DNA of 64,000 nt, taken from NCBI GenBank assembly GCA_900553685.1, contig USEI01000006.1:26412-90411 (forward strand), in the 5' to 3' direction. A program made the translations under genes and the position numbers. Position 1 is the stretch's first letter. Each line of letters opens with the position of its first letter. The stretch is from an uncultured Clostridium sp. Its GTDB lineage: Bacteria; Bacillota; Clostridia; TANB77; CAG-508. Below are positions 63,936 through 64,000 of this stretch, piece after piece. The notes below the pieces were generated by a model that searched no databases, was not told where the DNA came from, and was given only the letters and a program-made list of their open reading frames with translations.

Positions 63936-64000
63936 ATAATAGATTAAAGACAGTAGGTAATATGTCAATAGAAAAATAAAAAATTTTTCAAATATTTTTT

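Noticed and set aside
63600..63968. 122-codon minus-strand frame at the right edge
   Set aside because: Antisense to the giant gene and its terminator; Ser/Cys-rich shadow translation.

Overview
The window is a chromosomal stretch of a strongly AT-rich, low-GC Gram-positive bacterium, most likely an anaerobic member of the Clostridia (Firmicutes). The basis is a set of recognisable genes: a dcw cluster in the order mraZ-rsmH-ftsL-PBP-murE-mraY-ftsW-murG, meso-diaminopimelate enzymes (dapF, a DNPR-type murE), a sortase with a wall-anchored adhesin, the oxygen-sensitive ribonucleotide reductase nrdD/nrdG, L-lactate dehydrogenase, rpsU, and clostridial-style families (DUF1836, DUF3006 beside a ComEC-like hydrolase). 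AGGAGG-type ribosome sites, near-consensus sigma-A promoters with 16-18 bp spacers and classical U-tract terminators fit this. No tRNA, rRNA, prophage, IS element or CRISPR array was seen. The species cannot be named from the sequence alone.

Layout. 1-3.8 kb: a class B penicillin-binding protein with PASTA domains (cut by the left edge), dapF, and, convergent, a MurE paralogue whose DNPR specificity motif reads DQVR. 4-9 kb: a 60-residue membrane peptide, three unrecognised helical genes in a row, and a sortase. 9-13.6 kb: nrdD, nrdG, a PRPP synthetase and rpsU. 13.7-16 kb (minus strand): an SH3b-CAP protein and a D,D-carboxypeptidase. 16-24 kb: a 1286-residue surface protein with a likely thioester domain and four DUF11-like repeats, an Ig-like-repeat membrane protein, a receiver-GGDEF protein, a membrane-fusion protein without a visible transporter, and the tail of a decayed small multidrug export gene. 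24-37 kb: mixed metabolism and membrane genes (DUF1836 regulator, acyl-CoA synthetase, DJ-1/PfpI, lactate dehydrogenase, DUF445, Na/Ca exchanger, DUF421, ComEC-like hydrolase with DUF3006, a thioredoxin-fold protein without CxxC, a half-length MATE-like protein) and two unknowns.

37-47.4 kb is the dcw cluster. It has three 10-bp-periodic MraZ boxes on its promoter, an unusual array of ACAAAAGA octamers plus a hairpin between mraZ and rsmH, and a PBP gene broken by one extra base at its catalytic STFK motif. murD and murF are not in the cluster. From 47.4 kb to the right edge topA and trmFO alternate with very large unrecognised helical proteins (1273, 963 and 1777 residues). These share an N-terminal segment around an NGIVLD motif and appear to form an undescribed family.

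Functionally, much of the window deals with the cell envelope: precursor synthesis (DapF, two MurE, MraY, MurG), polymerisation and cross-linking (two class B PBPs, FtsW, FtsL, a carboxypeptidase), and surface display (sortase, thioester adhesin). The strongest leads are the MurE motif change, the octamer array, the thioester adhesin with a non-canonical sorting signal, and the NGIVLD family.
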